NCBI RefSeq assembly: GCF_031085165.1
Contig: NZ_JAVHTY010000003.1
Location: 310,001-374,000 of the forward strand
Source of the DNA: Pseudomonas sp. 102515
GTDB lineage: Bacteria > Pseudomonadota > Gammaproteobacteria > Pseudomonadales > Pseudomonadaceae
Direction: 5' to 3'
Length of the DNA stretch: 64,000 nt
Shown here: positions 19,384 to 26,848 of the stretch, piece after piece
Position numbering within the stretch: position 1 is the stretch's first letter
Layout of the letters: each line of letters opens with the position of its first letter
Notes under the pieces: generated by a model
Databases searched by the model: none
Told to the model about the DNA's origin: nothing
What the model saw: only the letters and a program-made list of their open reading frames with translations
Made by a program: the position numbers and the translations under genes

Positions 19384-20280
19384 TTGTCCGCCGATGAGCT
19401 CGCCTTCTTCGTCCGCCTGGCTGGCCACCCCAGCCTGACCGCCGCCGCCCGGGAACTGGGCCTGTCCCTGGCGGCGGTGAGCAAGAGACTCACCGCCCTG
19501 GAGCGCCGGCTGGGTGTGCAACTGATCCGCCGCACCACGCGACGCCTGGACCTGACGCCGGAAGGCCTGCGCTATCTGGAAGGCGCCCGCCCGCTGCTGA
19601 CCCAGCTGGAAGACCTGGAAGCCGCGGTCGGTCGGCCCGATGCGCCCCTGAGTGGAACGCTCAATCTCAACGCCACCTTTGGCTTCGGTCGCCGCCACCT
19701 GGCACCGCTGCTGTCGGACTTCGCCCGCCGTCACCCCGGGCTGGAGCTCAACCTGCACCTCTCCAGCCATCCGGTGAATCTGCTGGACGGTCCCTTCGAC
19801 CTGGACATCCGCGTCGGCGAGCCCCCGGATGCCCGGGTCATCGCCCACCGCCTGCTGGACAACCGCCGCCTGCTCTGCGCCGCCCCCGCCTACCTGGCCC
19901 GGGCCGGCGTGCCGGAAAGCGTGGCCGACCTGGCGCGGCACAACTGCCTGGTGCTGCGCCAGGACGCCGGCGACTACGCCGTCTGGCGCTTCATCCGGGA
20001 CGGCCAGCATTTCGCCCAGAAGGTCAGCGGCAGCCTGAGCAGCAACGACGGCGAAGTAGTGGTGCGCCTGGCGCTGGAAGGCCACGGGCTGATCCTGAGA
20101 TCGGAATGGGACGTGGCCGAGCTGATCGCCAGCGGCGCCCTGGTACAGGTGCTGGCCGATCACCAGGCGCCAGCGGCGGCCATCTATGCGGTCTATCGCC
20201 AGCAGCGCCACGTGCCACGGCGGATCTCCGAACTGATCCGTCATCTGGCGCGGGAACTGCCCGCACGGCTGGGACGCTAG
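19384..20280 (+). CDS. LysR-family regulator of the tartrate/D-malate dehydrogenase operon
   Basis: A 298-residue LysR protein. The winged helix-turn-helix is HPSLTAAARELGLSLAAVSKRLTALERRLG near residues 14-43, written in two halves by TAAARELG and VSKRLTALE. The effector domain begins near 90. No ATG or GTG is well placed; TTG at 19384 gives the usual N terminus (SADELAFFVRLAGH), so this is the preferred start. The 105-base gap to the divergent dehydrogenase is the likely operator region. Its TAG stop lies within the CTAG that flanks an inserted MITE, so the gene ends exactly at the insertion. Confidence 0.88.
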   Translation: MSADELAFFVRLAGHPSLTAAARELGLSLAAVSKRLTALERRLGVQLIRRTTRRLDLTPEGLRYLEGARPLLTQLEDLEAAVGRPDAPLSGTLNLNATFGFGRRHLAPLLSDFARRHPGLELNLHLSSHPVNLLDGPFDLDIRVGEPPDARVIAHRLLDNRRLLCAAPAYLARAGVPESVADLARHNCLVLRQDAGDYAVWRFIRDGQHFAQKVSGSLSSNDGEVVVRLALEGHGLILRSEWDVAELIASGALVQVLADHQAPAAAIYAVYRQQRHVPRRISELIRHLARELPARLGR

Positions 20281-20458
20281 TGTGGTGTTTCAGAGGTTCG
20301 CGCAAGAATTGGCGAGTGATTTTTTGGCGGTTCGGCGTTCCGATTGGGCTAGGCGCCGCGACGAGTCAGAGCAGGGCTATGGCGAGGAGTGGCAACGCCG
20401 CCCAAGCCGAAAAAGCGCCGCCAAAATCGTGCAGTTAACTTCTGAAACACCACACTAG
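20277..20458. mobile_element. 182-bp MITE with CTAG target duplication (IS5-type)
   Basis: The two ends are inverted copies of CTAGTGTGGTGTTTCAGA (20277-20294 and 20441-20458), and similarity continues weakly inward (ATTTTTTGGCGG against ATTTTGGCGG). CTAG at each edge fits the 4-bp YTAR target duplication of IS5-group elements, leaving 14-base terminal repeats TGTGGTGTTTCAGA. There is no open frame for a transposase, so it would be moved by a related IS elsewhere. It is inserted precisely at the LysR stop codon, which the CTAG duplication preserves. Confidence 0.75.
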
Positions 20459-20460
20459 GT

Positions 20461-20481
20461 TGCACGAATCTTCCAGACCGC
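20461..20481 (+). promoter_or_regulatory. putative AraC operator, copy 1
   Basis: TGCACGAATCTTCCAGACCG plus C, ending 51 bases before the araC start codon. A copy with one mismatch lies at 21349-21369, ending 50 bases before the lysE start. Equal spacing before both genes of the pair suggests the AraC protein controls itself and the exporter through this site. Confidence 0.55.
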
Positions 20482-20532
20482 CGGGGGATCTCACCCTAGA
20501 CTGGAAAGCCCGCAGATCTTCTCTTTCCCGCC

Positions 20533-21372
20533 ATGGCCGACGATCACTGGATCCAGTTGCAGCAGGACGCCGAGACCGGCATCGAGACCCTGCGCGCCCA
20601 TTTCGAGGGCCATGCCTATGACCCGCACTGGCACGACGCCTATCTGGTGGGCTACACCGAGCAGGGCCTGCAGCAATTCCACTGCCGCGGCCAGCGCCAC
20701 CTGAGCACCCCCGGGCAGGTCTTTCTCCTGGAGCCCGGCGAACTGCACGACGGCCAGGCGCCGGAGGCCGAGGGCTTCACCTATTCCATGCTCTACCTCG
20801 ATCCCCAGTGGCTGGCGCGTGAGCTGCAGGGCTTGCATGGCGACGCCCGGCCACTGGGCGAACCCGGCTTCGCCCGGACCTTGGTGGAGCAGGCCGAATT
20901 GCATCGCGCGGTGGCCTGGGCCCATGAGGTCCTGAGTCGTCCGGAATTGCGTATCGTCCGCCAGAGCGCTCTGGATGCCCTGCTGCTGCGCCTCCTGCCG
21001 CAGCTGCAATGGCGGGCGCCCCAGACCGGCGATCCGCGCCTGCCCCAGGTGGCCCTGCGCGCCCGCGACTTCCTGCATGCCCATCACCACGAGGACATCG
21101 GTCTGGATGAATTGGCCCGGGCCGCTGGGGTGGACAGATTTCGCCTGACCCGCGCCTTCAAGGCGGCCTTCGGTCTCGCGCCCCATGCCTATCTGGTACA
21201 GCTGCGCCTGTCGCGAGCGCGGCGGCTGCTGGCCGATGGCCTGTCGCCGGCAGAAACCGCCGCCGCCCTGGGCTTTGCCGACCAGAGTCACCTGGGTCGC
21301 TGGTTCCGCCGCGCCTATGGCCTGACCCCGGCGGCCTATCGCGCGCGCTGCTCGAATCTTCCAGACCGCTAG
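20533..21372 (+). CDS. AraC-family regulator paired with LysE exporter
   Basis: A 279-residue regulator. The N-terminal cupin sensor is recognisable from PHWHDAYLVGYTEQG near residue 32 and LLEPGELHDGQ near 70. The C-terminal AraC domain carries DIGLDELARAAGVDRFRLTRAFK and AAALGFADQSHLGRWFRR. This architecture with an adjacent LysE-type exporter is common and usually senses an amino acid or similar small molecule. The lysE gene begins 47 bases downstream. The last codons of this gene contain the second copy of the putative operator, so the coding end doubles as the lysE promoter region. Confidence 0.9.
   Translation: MADDHWIQLQQDAETGIETLRAHFEGHAYDPHWHDAYLVGYTEQGLQQFHCRGQRHLSTPGQVFLLEPGELHDGQAPEAEGFTYSMLYLDPQWLARELQGLHGDARPLGEPGFARTLVEQAELHRAVAWAHEVLSRPELRIVRQSALDALLLRLLPQLQWRAPQTGDPRLPQVALRARDFLHAHHHEDIGLDELARAAGVDRFRLTRAFKAAFGLAPHAYLVQLRLSRARRLLADGLSPAETAAALGFADQSHLGRWFRRAYGLTPAAYRARCSNLPDR
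21349..21369 (+). promoter_or_regulatory. putative AraC operator, copy 2 (inside araC 3' end)
   Basis: Matches copy 1 at 20461-20481 in 20 of 21 positions, with an exact 17-base core CGAATCTTCCAGACCGC. It encodes the final residues SNLPD-R of the regulator and sits 50 bases before the lysE start, the same distance as copy 1 from araC. Confidence 0.55.
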
Positions 21373-21419
21373 AGGCGAGGCTTGCGACCCTGGTGGCTCA
21401 GTCCTTCCAGGAGTCTCTC

Positions 21420-22004
21420 ATGTCCCTGTTGCCCTTCCTGCTGTTCGCCCTGGTCGCCTCCATCACCCCCGGACCGACCAATGTGCTCATCCTCGGCCAC
21501 AGCGCCCGCCATGGTGCCCGGGCCAGCCTGCCGCTGGTGCTGGGCGGCAGCCTGGGCGCGGTGGCCCTGGTGCTGGTGGTGGGCTTCGGTCTTGGCCAGA
21601 CCCTGGCGCGACATCCCGACTGGCAGCGCGGCCTGGCCTGGGCCGGAGTGCTCTGGCTGAGCTGGCTGGCCTGGCAACTGGCGCGTGCCGGAGCGCCCGC
21701 GGTGGCGGACGACAGCGCCCGCCTGGGCTTCGGCGGCACCGCCGGCCTGCAGGTGCTCAACCCCAAGAGCTGGAGCATGGCGCTGGCGGTGGTCACCGTC
21801 TACGCCGAACCCGGTGCCGATCTCTGGCAGCAGGTGCTGGTGCTGGCCCTGGTGTTCCTGCTGGTGTCCGTACCCTGCCTGGGCCTCTGGGCGCTGCTCG
21901 GCCGGGTCGCGGCGCATGGCCTGAAATCGACCCGCGCCTGGCGCGGCTTCAACCTGGGGATGGCGGCGCTGCTGCTCGCCTCGGCCTGGGCGACGGTGAT
22001 CTAG
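21420..22004 (+). CDS. LysE-family amino-acid/metabolite exporter
   Basis: A 194-residue inner-membrane exporter with about six hydrophobic segments. The N-terminal signature ASITPGPTNVLILGHSARHG is diagnostic of LysE/RhtB proteins, and GLQVLNPKSWSMALAVV occurs mid-protein. The start at 21420 has GGAG 7 bases upstream; nine codons of open frame above it are ignored. It is controlled in all likelihood by the upstream AraC protein. Its TAG stop shares a CTAG palindrome with the stop of the convergent toxin gene. Confidence 0.9.
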   Translation: MSLLPFLLFALVASITPGPTNVLILGHSARHGARASLPLVLGGSLGAVALVLVVGFGLGQTLARHPDWQRGLAWAGVLWLSWLAWQLARAGAPAVADDSARLGFGGTAGLQVLNPKSWSMALAVVTVYAEPGADLWQQVLVLALVFLLVSVPCLGLWALLGRVAAHGLKSTRAWRGFNLGMAALLLASAWATVI

Positions 22005-22336
22005 CGCAACAGGCAGTAGCGGATCAGCGCCTTTTCCACGCTCTGCTTCTGTCTGAGCACGAGCAGTACCACTACCGCCCGCTCTGCAGTCTTGATCTCG
22101 TAAAAGACCCGGAAGCCGTCATGGTTGAATTCGCGGTAATGCAGGACGCCTAATTCACTGGCCTGGCGGCTGATGGGAAAAGCCGGGGGCGCTGCTGGCA
22201 GCTGGCTCTCGATAGCGTCGATCAGCCCGGTGATCCTGGCGAGCGCATTCCGCTGGTTGCTGTGATCGGCCAGGTGATGAACCTGATCTTCGAGGCTCAA
22301 GGCCGCACACTCGGTAAAACGTAGCGCTAGGCTCAT
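22001..22336 (-). CDS. RelE/ParE-family toxin
   Basis: A 111-residue type II toxin. The ParE/RelE fold is recognised from ALRFTECAALSLEDQVHHLA at the start, a two-helix segment, then LGVLHYREFNHDGFRVFYEI with the usual tyrosine and arginine residues and VVVLLVLRQKQSVEKAL at the end. Members either cut ribosome-bound mRNA or inhibit gyrase; which applies is not clear. The start codon follows the antitoxin stop without a gap. Its stop overlaps that of lysE. Confidence 0.85.
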   Translation of the reverse strand: MSLALRFTECAALSLEDQVHHLADHSNQRNALARITGLIDAIESQLPAAPPAFPISRQASELGVLHYREFNHDGFRVFYEIKTAERAVVVLLVLRQKQSVEKALIRYCLLR

Positions 22337-22585
22337 TCAATCTCCAGAAAAACGCCCGGCCAAGCGATCCTTGATCTGTGCAGCGGTTTGATGCTGCCCC
22401 TCGTTATCCTCACGCGCGCTCATGGCCAGCAGTTTGACCAGGGCAATGGCCTCGTCGCGACGTTTGCGCTCCTCGTAGGACTCGATGACATAGGCAGGTA
22501 CCCCGTTCTGGGTAACGACCATGGGTTCGTCAAGATCAAGATTGGCCGCGTGGCGCTTCAAGTAGCTGATGGTTTCGGTTTTCAT
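22337..22585 (-). CDS. Phd/YefM-family antitoxin
   Basis: An 82-residue antitoxin with an N-terminal Phd/YefM DNA-binding fold ([12 protein letters not shown], then [19 protein letters not shown]) and a polar C-terminal tail that would wrap the toxin. AGGAGG lies 8 bases before the ATG. It is the first gene of a two-gene operon, and antitoxin-toxin complexes normally repress their own promoter. A short perfect inverted repeat 33 bases upstream is a candidate operator. Confidence 0.88.
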   Translation of the reverse strand: MKTETISYLKRHAANLDLDEPMVVTQNGVPAYVIESYEERKRRDEAIALVKLLAMSAREDNEGQHQTAAQIKDRLAGRFSGD

Positions 22586-22617
22586 CGGATGTCCTCCTGG
22601 GCCGAATGCCTGGGCGT

Positions 22618-22630
22618 CCCTTCTAGGGAA
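22618..22630. promoter_or_regulatory. candidate toxin-antitoxin operator
   Basis: TCCCT-TCT-AGGGA is a perfect 5-bp inverted repeat 33 bases upstream of the antitoxin start, the position expected for Phd-type autoregulation. It is a single short palindrome, so support is modest. Confidence 0.35.
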
Positions 22631-22720
22631 GACACAGGCGTCATTGCATGGCTGTCAGCTTACCGGGACGCACCGCGAAACCCAAATACAGACTAAATAA
22701 AGACCAAGCAGGCCTATCGA

Positions 22721-23629
22721 TCACACCGGCATCCCGCCCTGATCGCGAAAGCTCTCCTCCAGGTGCTCCAGCCAGGCGCGTACCGCCGGCAACTGGCCGC
22801 GTCGGTGGGCATAGGCGGCCTGCAGATGGCCGCCGGGCAGCGACCAGTCCGGCAGCAGGCGCTGCAGGCGACCCTCGGCCAGTTCGGACTCGCAATAGAG
22901 CAGCGGCAGCATCGTGTAGCCGAGGCCCGCCAGGGCGGCGGTCTTGCGTACGCTGAAGTCGTCGATGCCCAGCCGGGCTTCCAGTACCAGTTCGCGGCGC
23001 TGGCCGTCGGGACCGACCATGCGCAGGTGCACCCGGCGATCCAGCTCCAGGGCGCCGAGCAGCGGGACGCCCAGCAGGGCTTCCGGCGCATCCAGCTGGC
23101 GACCGACGAGAAAGGCGGGTGCGGCCACCAGCACCCCGGAGGCCTGGCGCAGGCGGCGCACGATCAGCCCCGGTTCCACGTCGTCGACGTCCCTCACCCG
23201 CAAGGCCACGTCGAGGCCCTCGTTGACCACGTCCACCCGCCGATTGACCAGCACCATCTCCAGCTGCACCAGGGGATAACGCTGCAGGAAGCGGGTGACG
23301 ACGTCGGGCAGGTAGTCCTGAGCCAGGGCCACCGGGCAAGACACCCGCAGCGGCCCGCGCGGTTCGCTGGACAGGCTGGCCGCCGTTTCGGCAGCGCTCT
23401 CCGCCTCGCGCAGCAGCGCCTGGCAGTGCACCAGGTAGCGCTCGCCGAGGGTGGTCAGGGTCAGGGTGCGGGTGGTGCGCTGCAGCAGCCGCGCGCCCAG
23501 GCGGGTCTCCAGCTCGGCGATGCGCCGGGACAGCCGCGACTTGGGAATGCCCAGCAGGCGCCCGGCGGCGGCGAAACCCCCGGCGTCCACCACCTTGGCG
23601 AAGTAGGCGAGATCATTGAGGTCTTGCAA
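22721..23629 (-). CDS. LysR-family regulator next to azoreductase
   Basis: A 302-residue LysR protein using a TTG start at 23629 (then QDLNDLAYFAKVVD), which has AGGA upstream. An ATG 12 codons earlier would add an untypical leader. The helix-turn-helix is FAAAGRLLGIPKSRLSRRIAELE. The effector half includes GPLRVSCPVALAQDYLPDVV near residue 92 and a typical C terminus. It is divergent from azoR with 110 bases between them, so azoR is its probable target. Confidence 0.88.
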   Translation of the reverse strand: MQDLNDLAYFAKVVDAGGFAAAGRLLGIPKSRLSRRIAELETRLGARLLQRTTRTLTLTTLGERYLVHCQALLREAESAAETAASLSSEPRGPLRVSCPVALAQDYLPDVVTRFLQRYPLVQLEMVLVNRRVDVVNEGLDVALRVRDVDDVEPGLIVRRLRQASGVLVAAPAFLVGRQLDAPEALLGVPLLGALELDRRVHLRMVGPDGQRRELVLEARLGIDDFSVRKTAALAGLGYTMLPLLYCESELAEGRLQRLLPDWSLPGGHLQAAYAHRRGQLPAVRAWLEHLEESFRDQGGMPV

Positions 23630-23739
23630 GGGCGATTGTCCTATCCATGGGACGAAGCATCGCATTCTAGGCGACTAATCAGCCGATCGTCTTATCGGTA
23701 GTCTGGGCTCATCGCGTCGAACCCTACAGGACTACCGCC

Positions 23740-24342
23740 ATGAAACTCTTGCACATCGATTCCAGCATCCTGGGTGATCATTCCGCCTCCCGTGCCCTGA
23801 CCGCCAAGGTCGTCGGCGCCCTCAAGGCCGCTACGCCAGGCCTTGAGGTCAGCTACCACGACCTCGCCCACGATTCCCTGGGTCACTTCTCCGCCGCCAG
23901 TCTGGCTGCCGGTGCGACCGCTGCCGAGCAGCGCAGCGCCGAACAGCGCGACGAGGCCGAGCGCAATGCCCGCGCCCTGCAGGAATTCCTCGCCGCCGAC
24001 GTGCTGGTCCTGGGTGCGCCCATGTACAACTTCACCATTCCCACCCAGCTCAAGGCCTGGATCGACCGCATCACCGTGGCCGGCACCACCTTCCGCTACG
24101 GCGAAGCCGGTCCGGAAGGCCTGTGTGGCGGCAAGAAGGCGATCATCGTCGCCACCGCGGGCGGCATCCATGCCGGCAAGCCCACCGGCATCGCCCACGA
24201 AGACTATCTGAAGCTGCTGCTGGGCTTTCTTGGCATCACCGACATCCAGATCGTCCGCGCCGAAGGCCTGGCCTATGGCGACGAAGCCAAGCGCGCGGCC
24301 CTGGCCAGCGCTGAACGCCAGATCGCCGACCAGTACGCCTGA
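23740..24342 (+). CDS. azoR: FMN-dependent NADH-azoreductase
   Basis: A 200-residue flavodoxin-fold quinone/azo-compound reductase. [19 protein letters not shown] binds the FMN phosphate at residues 3-21. [19 protein letters not shown] near 90-110 and [14 protein letters not shown] near 140 are typical AzoR segments. It acts as an FMN homodimer and removes quinones and electrophiles by two-electron reduction. It is probably induced through the divergent LysR. Confidence 0.93.
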   Translation: MKLLHIDSSILGDHSASRALTAKVVGALKAATPGLEVSYHDLAHDSLGHFSAASLAAGATAAEQRSAEQRDEAERNARALQEFLAADVLVLGAPMYNFTIPTQLKAWIDRITVAGTTFRYGEAGPEGLCGGKKAIIVATAGGIHAGKPTGIAHEDYLKLLLGFLGITDIQIVRAEGLAYGDEAKRAALASAERQIADQYA

Positions 24343-24350
24343 ATCGGGGC

Positions 24351-24482
24351 GCCCTCACCCCCAGCCCCCCTCCAGCTAGGCGAGGGAAACGAAGCCGGCA
24401 GCGCTAGCGCCGGTTGGGGGACCAAAATCCAGTCCAAATACCACGCCCCCCTCTCCCTCCGGGAGAGGGCCGGGGTGAGGGC
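24351..24482. repeat. 132-bp inverted-repeat element with GCCCTCACCCC ends
   Basis: GCCCTCACCCC (24351-24361) is the exact inverse of GGGGTGAGGGC (24472-24482). Inside is a perfect 9-bp hairpin CCCTCTCCC-TCC-GGGAGAGGG (24449-24469), matching the one after etfB. The element fills the gap between convergent azoR and the aldo/keto reductase and probably ends both transcripts. No coding potential is seen. Confidence 0.65.
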
Positions 24483-24493
24483 AAGGCACCGCC

Positions 24494-25474
24494 TCAGCTG
24501 AATCCCACCACCGGATGCGGCACATAGGGCGCTTCCAGGGCACTGATCTCTTCTGCGCTCAGCTGCAATTCCAGCGCCGCCACCGCATCCTCCAGATGCT
24601 GCGGCTTGGACGCCCCGACGATGGGCGCGTCGATGCCCGGCTTCTGTAGCAGCCAGGCCAGGGCCACCTGGGCACGCGGTACGCCGCGGGCTTCGGCGAT
24701 GCGCGCCACAGCGGCGACGATTTGCCGATCGGATTCTTCACTGGCGGTATAGAGCGTCTTGCCGAAGGCGTCGCTTTCGGTCCGCGCCGTGCTGGCGTCC
24801 CAGTCGCGGGTCAGGCGACCCCGGGCCAACGGACTCCAGGGGATCACGCCGATGCCGGCATCGCGACACAGCGGCAGCATCTCCCGCTCCTCTTCACGAG
24901 CGAGCAAATTGACGTGGTTCTGCATGGTGGCGAATGTCGTCCAGCCATGGCGCTCGGCCGTGTGCAGCGCCTTGGCGAATTGCCAGGCGTACATGCTGCT
25001 GGCGCCGATGTGCAGCGCCTTGCCGGCCTTGACCACGTCGTGCAGGGCCTCCAGGGTCTCCTCGATGGGCGTGTGATAGTCCCAGCGATGGATCTGGTAG
25101 AGATCGACATAGTCGGTGCCCAGGCGCTGCAGGCTGGCATCGATGGCGGCGAAGATGGCCTTGCGCGACAAGCCGCCGACGTTGGGTTTGTCCCGCAGCG
25201 GGAAGTACACCTTGGTCGCCAGCACGATCTCCTCGCGCACGGCGTTGGCCTTGAGAAAGCGGCCGACGATCTCTTCGCTGGTGCCGTCGGAGTAGCTGTT
25301 GGCGGTGTCGAAAAAGTTGATGCCGAGATCCAGCGCCTTCTTCAGCAGCGGCTGGCTCTGGTCTTCCGGCAGGGTCCAGGGGTGATTGCCGCGCTCGGGG
25401 ACGCCGTAGGTCATGCAGCCGAGGCAGAGGGGCGAGATCTTCAGACCGGTGCGGCCTAGGTTGCGGTAGTTCAT
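24494..25474 (-). CDS. aldo/keto reductase
   Basis: A 326-residue NADPH-dependent carbonyl reductase. The catalytic tetrad is visible: Asp and Tyr in NFFDTANSYSDG near 52-60, Lys in ATKVYF near 85, His in LYQIHRWDYH near 127. The NADPH-binding C terminus has VIPWSPLARGRL near 218 and PIVGASKPQHLEDAV near 290. The protein resembles the YajO-type group. The start has GGAGG 5 bases upstream. It is divergent from the OsmC gene with a 118-base gap, so a shared stress signal is plausible. Confidence 0.92.
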   Translation of the reverse strand: MNYRNLGRTGLKISPLCLGCMTYGVPERGNHPWTLPEDQSQPLLKKALDLGINFFDTANSYSDGTSEEIVGRFLKANAVREEIVLATKVYFPLRDKPNVGGLSRKAIFAAIDASLQRLGTDYVDLYQIHRWDYHTPIEETLEALHDVVKAGKALHIGASSMYAWQFAKALHTAERHGWTTFATMQNHVNLLAREEEREMLPLCRDAGIGVIPWSPLARGRLTRDWDASTARTESDAFGKTLYTASEESDRQIVAAVARIAEARGVPRAQVALAWLLQKPGIDAPIVGASKPQHLEDAVAALELQLSAEEISALEAPYVPHPVVGFS

Positions 25475-25592
25475 GGGGGCCTCCAGGGGTAGTCGAAAAG
25501 GGTTGACCACGGCATTCCCGGATCGACTGCAACGAACTTCTCGGCGGCCGCCTGGTTCTAGATGAATTCTCATCCACAACCGGAGACGCTCC

Positions 25593-26021
25593 ATGAAGAA
25601 ATATGCTTCCGCGGTCTGGCAAGGCGGTCTGAAGGATGGCAAGGGCCATATCACCACCGAGAGCGGCGCGCTCAAGGACAATGCCTACGGCTTCAACACC
25701 CGTTTCGAAGGCACTCCGGGCACCAACCCCGAAGAACTGATCGGCGCGGCCCACGCCGGCTGCTTCTCCATGGCCTTCTCCATGCTGCTGGGCCAGAACG
25801 GTCTGACCCCCGAGCGCATCGAGACCAAGGCCGACGTGACCCTGGACAAGGTCGGCGACGGCTTCGAGATCACCACCATCGATCTGACCATGAAAGCCAA
25901 GATCCCCGGTGCCACCCAGGAGCAGTTCACCACCATCGCCAACCAGGCGAAGGAAGGCTGCCCGGTGTCCAAGGTGCTCAAGGGCGCCAAGATCAACCTG
26001 AACGCCACGCTGGAAGGCTAA
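25593..26021 (+). CDS. OsmC-family peroxiredoxin
   Basis: A 142-residue organic hydroperoxide reductase of the OsmC subfamily. The two redox cysteines are in AAHAGCFSMAFS near residue 60 and KEGCPVSKVL near 125, and RFEGTPGTNPEEL near 33 carries the catalytic arginine. It acts in the cytoplasm with lipoyl or thiol reductants. AGACGCTCC precedes the ATG with only a weak ribosome site. Confidence 0.93.
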   Translation: MKKYASAVWQGGLKDGKGHITTESGALKDNAYGFNTRFEGTPGTNPEELIGAAHAGCFSMAFSMLLGQNGLTPERIETKADVTLDKVGDGFEITTIDLTMKAKIPGATQEQFTTIANQAKEGCPVSKVLKGAKINLNATLEG

Positions 26022-26135
26022 GGGTCAGAGGTGCCTGCCGGTGCCGTCTGGCATCGGCAACACCGCGTCATAAAGGCCGTCCGCAGCGATAGGCCGAATC
26101 GCTAGACTGCTCCGACCCTGCTTTCGGAGAGCACG

Positions 26136-26264
26136 ATGAACGACTCCCTCTTCATGACCCTCTTTTCCATCCTCGCCCTGTTGCTGTTGGGCGGCGGCAT
26201 CTATGGCTGCGTGATCCTCAATCGCCAGCGCAAGGACATCGAGAAGAACGACAGCGAGGGCTAG
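26136..26264 (+). CDS. 42-residue single-pass membrane protein
   Basis: A very short gene: ATG preceded by GGAG at 8 bases, 42 codons, TAG stop. Residues 4-28 are one hydrophobic segment (FMTLFSILALLLLGGGIYG), followed by a charged tail (NRQRKDIEKNDSEG) that would face the cytoplasm. The high coding-like composition and clean ribosome site support it as real. I do not recognise a family. It is likely monocistronic, 114 bases after osmC. Confidence 0.6.
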   Translation: MNDSLFMTLFSILALLLLGGGIYGCVILNRQRKDIEKNDSEG

Positions 26265-26394
26265 GCCGGTCGCCGACCTGCAGGTCACGCGCGCCCTCGG
26301 TACCGAACAGCTCCGAATGCGGCGCGTGGGTGGCCAGGTGGAAGACCTCCCGGGCGAGTTGCTCGATGAAGGTGGCCTGATCCGAGGGTGCGCC
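26263..26394 (-). pseudogene. possible coding remnant
   Basis: This minus frame is open for 44 codons and reads like a normal protein end (TFIEQLAREVFHLATH, PHSELFGTEGARDLQ), but it has no start codon after the in-frame stop at 26395 and turns into unlikely sequence beyond 26263. It may be the remains of a decayed gene. The family was not recognised. Confidence 0.25.
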
Positions 26395-26533
26395 TCACCC
26401 TGAGAGGGGCTAACCATCCTCCAGGCCAAGGGTGCCGGCCTGTTCTCGATCAGTGCGAAGTCGCCATGCCGGGCCTTGGTCTGGACCTTGGCGAGCCATG
26501 GCCGGTGACGCGTGGAAGCCCCGGCTGGCCCGA

Positions 26534-26549
26534 GGTTCCACGTGGAGCA
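26534..26549. promoter_or_regulatory. parS-like sequence
   Basis: GGTTCCACGTGGAGCA matches the Pseudomonas parS 16-mer TGTTCCACGTGGAACA at 14 positions and retains the central TTCCACGTGGA. It lies outside genes, immediately after the stop of the 26550-26783 gene. ParB binding is not established. Confidence 0.3.
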
Positions 26550-26783
26550 TCAGCGTTCCAACTTGCGCTCGACCTCGGCGGTCTTGCGCTCGATCTCTTC
26601 GGCTTCCTGTTCCTTGGTCTTGATATCGGTGGGCGTGATGACCTTGTCGATGCCATCGGTCGGCGTCGATTCCGGCTGCTCCATGTCCTTTCTCACCACA
26701 TCCACCGGCCGCCCCGCCTCGTCGAGCACGGGTTCATTGGGTGGGGTCTTGCCCAGATGGGCATCGGAACGCTGGTCGCTCAT
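26550..26783 (-). CDS. hypothetical acidic protein, 77 residues
   Basis: A highly charged, probably disordered or coiled-coil protein. The N-terminal half is Pro/Asp-rich (HLGKTPPNEPVLDEAG) and the C-terminal 30 residues are a continuous charged helix (KEQEAEEIERKTAEVERK). There is no membrane segment or cysteine. GGAGAG is 7 bases upstream of the start. It lies downstream of marR in the same direction, with a 65-base gap, so the two could be cotranscribed. Family not recognised. Confidence 0.7.
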   Translation of the reverse strand: MSDQRSDAHLGKTPPNEPVLDEAGRPVDVVRKDMEQPESTPTDGIDKVITPTDIKTKEQEAEEIERKTAEVERKLER

Positions 26784-26848
26784 GAGAGGCTCTCCTCGGT
26801 AGGGTCCTTCTTTCGAGCGCGACGACCGCTGCGGAGTTCGCTCGCCGC

